This document shows, one piece after another, positions 5,076-5,907 of a DNA stretch of 5,907 bases. Below the pieces are notes generated by a model. The model had not been told where the DNA came from. It did no database searches and saw only the letters and a list, made by a program, of their open reading frames with translations. Position 1 is the first letter of the stretch. Each line of letters begins with the position of its first letter. This DNA is from Firmicutes bacterium UBA5301 (GTDB lineage Bacteria > Bacillota > UBA5301), in contig DHRX01000072.1 of assembly GCA_002408345.1 (NCBI GenBank), positions 4,589 through 10,495 of the forward strand, read 5' to 3'. Both the position numbers and the translations under genes were made by a program.

Positions 5076-5907
5076 ATAAAGCGGCTACGGCTTGCACAAT
5101 CTCTGGGGCCGAGTTCGGTTTTGCTGCTCGTATAGCAGCCTGAGCCATTCCGTTTATACGTTGGGGGTTACGTAGTAATCCGGTAATAACCAATGGTAAC
5201 CTTTTTTCATCCTGAACATAAATTCCTGCTCCTTGTTCCAACAGAAAATCGGTATTACCGTCTTCTTGACCTGGAGTAGGTCTAACTACTAACAGAGGTA
5301 AACCGACAGCCAATGCTTCGGAAACAGTCAGCCCGCCAGCCTTAGAAACCAACAAATCAGCTGCTCCCATCCACCGGTGAATATCGTCGACATACCCTTT
5401 AATTATAACTGGATAAGGAAAGTCGTATTTCTGAGTAATTTCCGTTAACTCTTCCCGAAGCGCTTCGTTGTTCCCAGCAATCGTCACAATCTGAGCCGGT
5501 TCTTTCAAAGCCCGTAAACCCAAAAGCAGCTCCTGCATGGGCCCAATTCCGTGTCCCCCACTAGCCAATAAGACTACCGGTAAATCCGGGTTTAATCCTA
5601 ACTCCTGCTTTAATTGTTGACGGTCTACCCGTTGTGAAAACTCCTTCTTAATCGGTATCCCGGTAACCATAATTTTCTCCGGAGCCACCCCGGATTTTAA
5701 CAGATGCTCCCGCATCCCTGTATGGGCAACAAAATATAAGTCAACATTATGGTAGAGCCAAATTGGGTGGGGAACATAGTCAGTTAAAACTACAGTTTTG
5801 GGACCGATAAAACCTGGCGCCAAAAGATCGATGGCCCCAGCCGGCATAAAATGGGTAGAGATTACTGCAGCTGGTTGTTCTCGGGCCAACAGACGAGCCA
5901 TCTTACC
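5062..5907 (-). CDS. UgtP/MGDG synthase-like glycolipid glycosyltransferase (5' end outside window)
   Basis: 281 residues are visible and the frame stays open past the right edge, so roughly the first 100 residues are missing; the ATG at 5901 is internal. This is a GT-B fold, family GT28 enzyme like MurG, UgtP (YpfP) and plant MGDG synthase, which transfers a sugar from a UDP-sugar to diacylglycerol at the cytoplasmic membrane face. The remainder of the acceptor domain includes T-D-Y-V-P-H-P-I-W. After the T-G-I-P-I linker, the donor domain has A-S-G-G-H-G-I-G, G-Y-V-D-D-I-H-R-W-M, and K-A-G-G-L-T-V-S-E-A-L-A-V-G-L-P followed by P-G-Q-E-D-G-N, the pattern that separates UgtP/MGDG synthases from MurG. 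It should make glycolipids that may anchor lipoteichoic acid. Which sugar is used cannot be told. The degS-like gene follows 55 bases downstream. Confidence 0.9.
   Translation of the reverse strand, partial: GKMARLLAREQPAAVISTHFMPAGAIDLLAPGFIGPKTVVLTDYVPHPIWLYHNVDLYFVAHTGMREHLLKSGVAPEKIMVTGIPIKKEFSQRVDRQQLKQELGLNPDLPVVLLASGGHGIGPMQELLLGLRALKEPAQIVTIAGNNEALREELTEITQKYDFPYPVIIKGYVDDIHRWMGAADLLVSKAGGLTVSEALAVGLPLLVVRPTPGQEDGNTDFLLEQGAGIYVQDEKRLPLVITGLLRNPQRINGMAQAAIRAAKPNSAPEIVQAVAALCDEI

Noticed and set aside
1..5907. Search for CRISPR arrays, tRNA or rRNA genes, and insertion sequences
   Set aside because: No spaced repeats, cloverleaf structures, rRNA-like blocks or transposase frames were seen on either strand.

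Overview
The window reads as a chromosomal segment of a Gram-positive, Clostridia-type Firmicute. The evidence is a DegS/DegU-type two-component pair, a UgtP/MGDG-synthase-type glycolipid glycosyltransferase, a Tad (Flp) pilus cluster and a type I cyclic-di-GMP riboswitch, with strong Shine-Dalgarno sites and mixed base composition. The genus cannot be assigned from the sequence alone. All supported genes lie on the minus strand, so the reading order is from high to low coordinates.

From right to left: a diacylglycerol glucosyltransferase-like gene (5' end outside the window, ends at 5062); a cytoplasmic DegS-like histidine kinase (5006-3813) overlapping a DegU-like response regulator (3838-3146); and a non-coding control region (3145-2880). 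That region holds a sigma-A-like promoter, a cyclic-di-GMP-I (GEMM) aptamer, an overlapping antiterminator/terminator pair, and a strong ribosome binding site. Next comes a tiny Flp pilin gene (2879-2709), then an intrinsic terminator (2682-2649) inside the operon. After it come a TadV-type prepilin peptidase that appears to start at a rare CTG codon (2629-2114), a TadE-like pseudopilin (2110-1718), a Tad/TadG-like membrane-anchored protein (1706-798), and a lipoprotein with a bacterial Ig-like segment and the start of a fibronectin type III domain. The lipoprotein gene runs off the left edge.

How the parts could work together: the pilin is made from a leader whose transcription is predicted to respond to cyclic-di-GMP. 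The peptidase cleaves the pilin and TadE at G|Q sites with a +5 Glu. TadG-like and lipoprotein products would sit at the cell surface. The terminator after the pilin gene should give much more pilin mRNA than mRNA for the assembly genes. DegSU sits directly upstream and may add a second control layer, but no direct link is visible. The motor ATPase and platform genes (tadA, tadB, tadC) and the cpaB/rcpC homologue are not in the window. The most rewarding parts are the riboswitch-controlled pilin leader and the CTG-initiated peptidase. A conventional gene call would truncate that peptidase to a TTG start at 2443 and lose its first catalytic aspartate.
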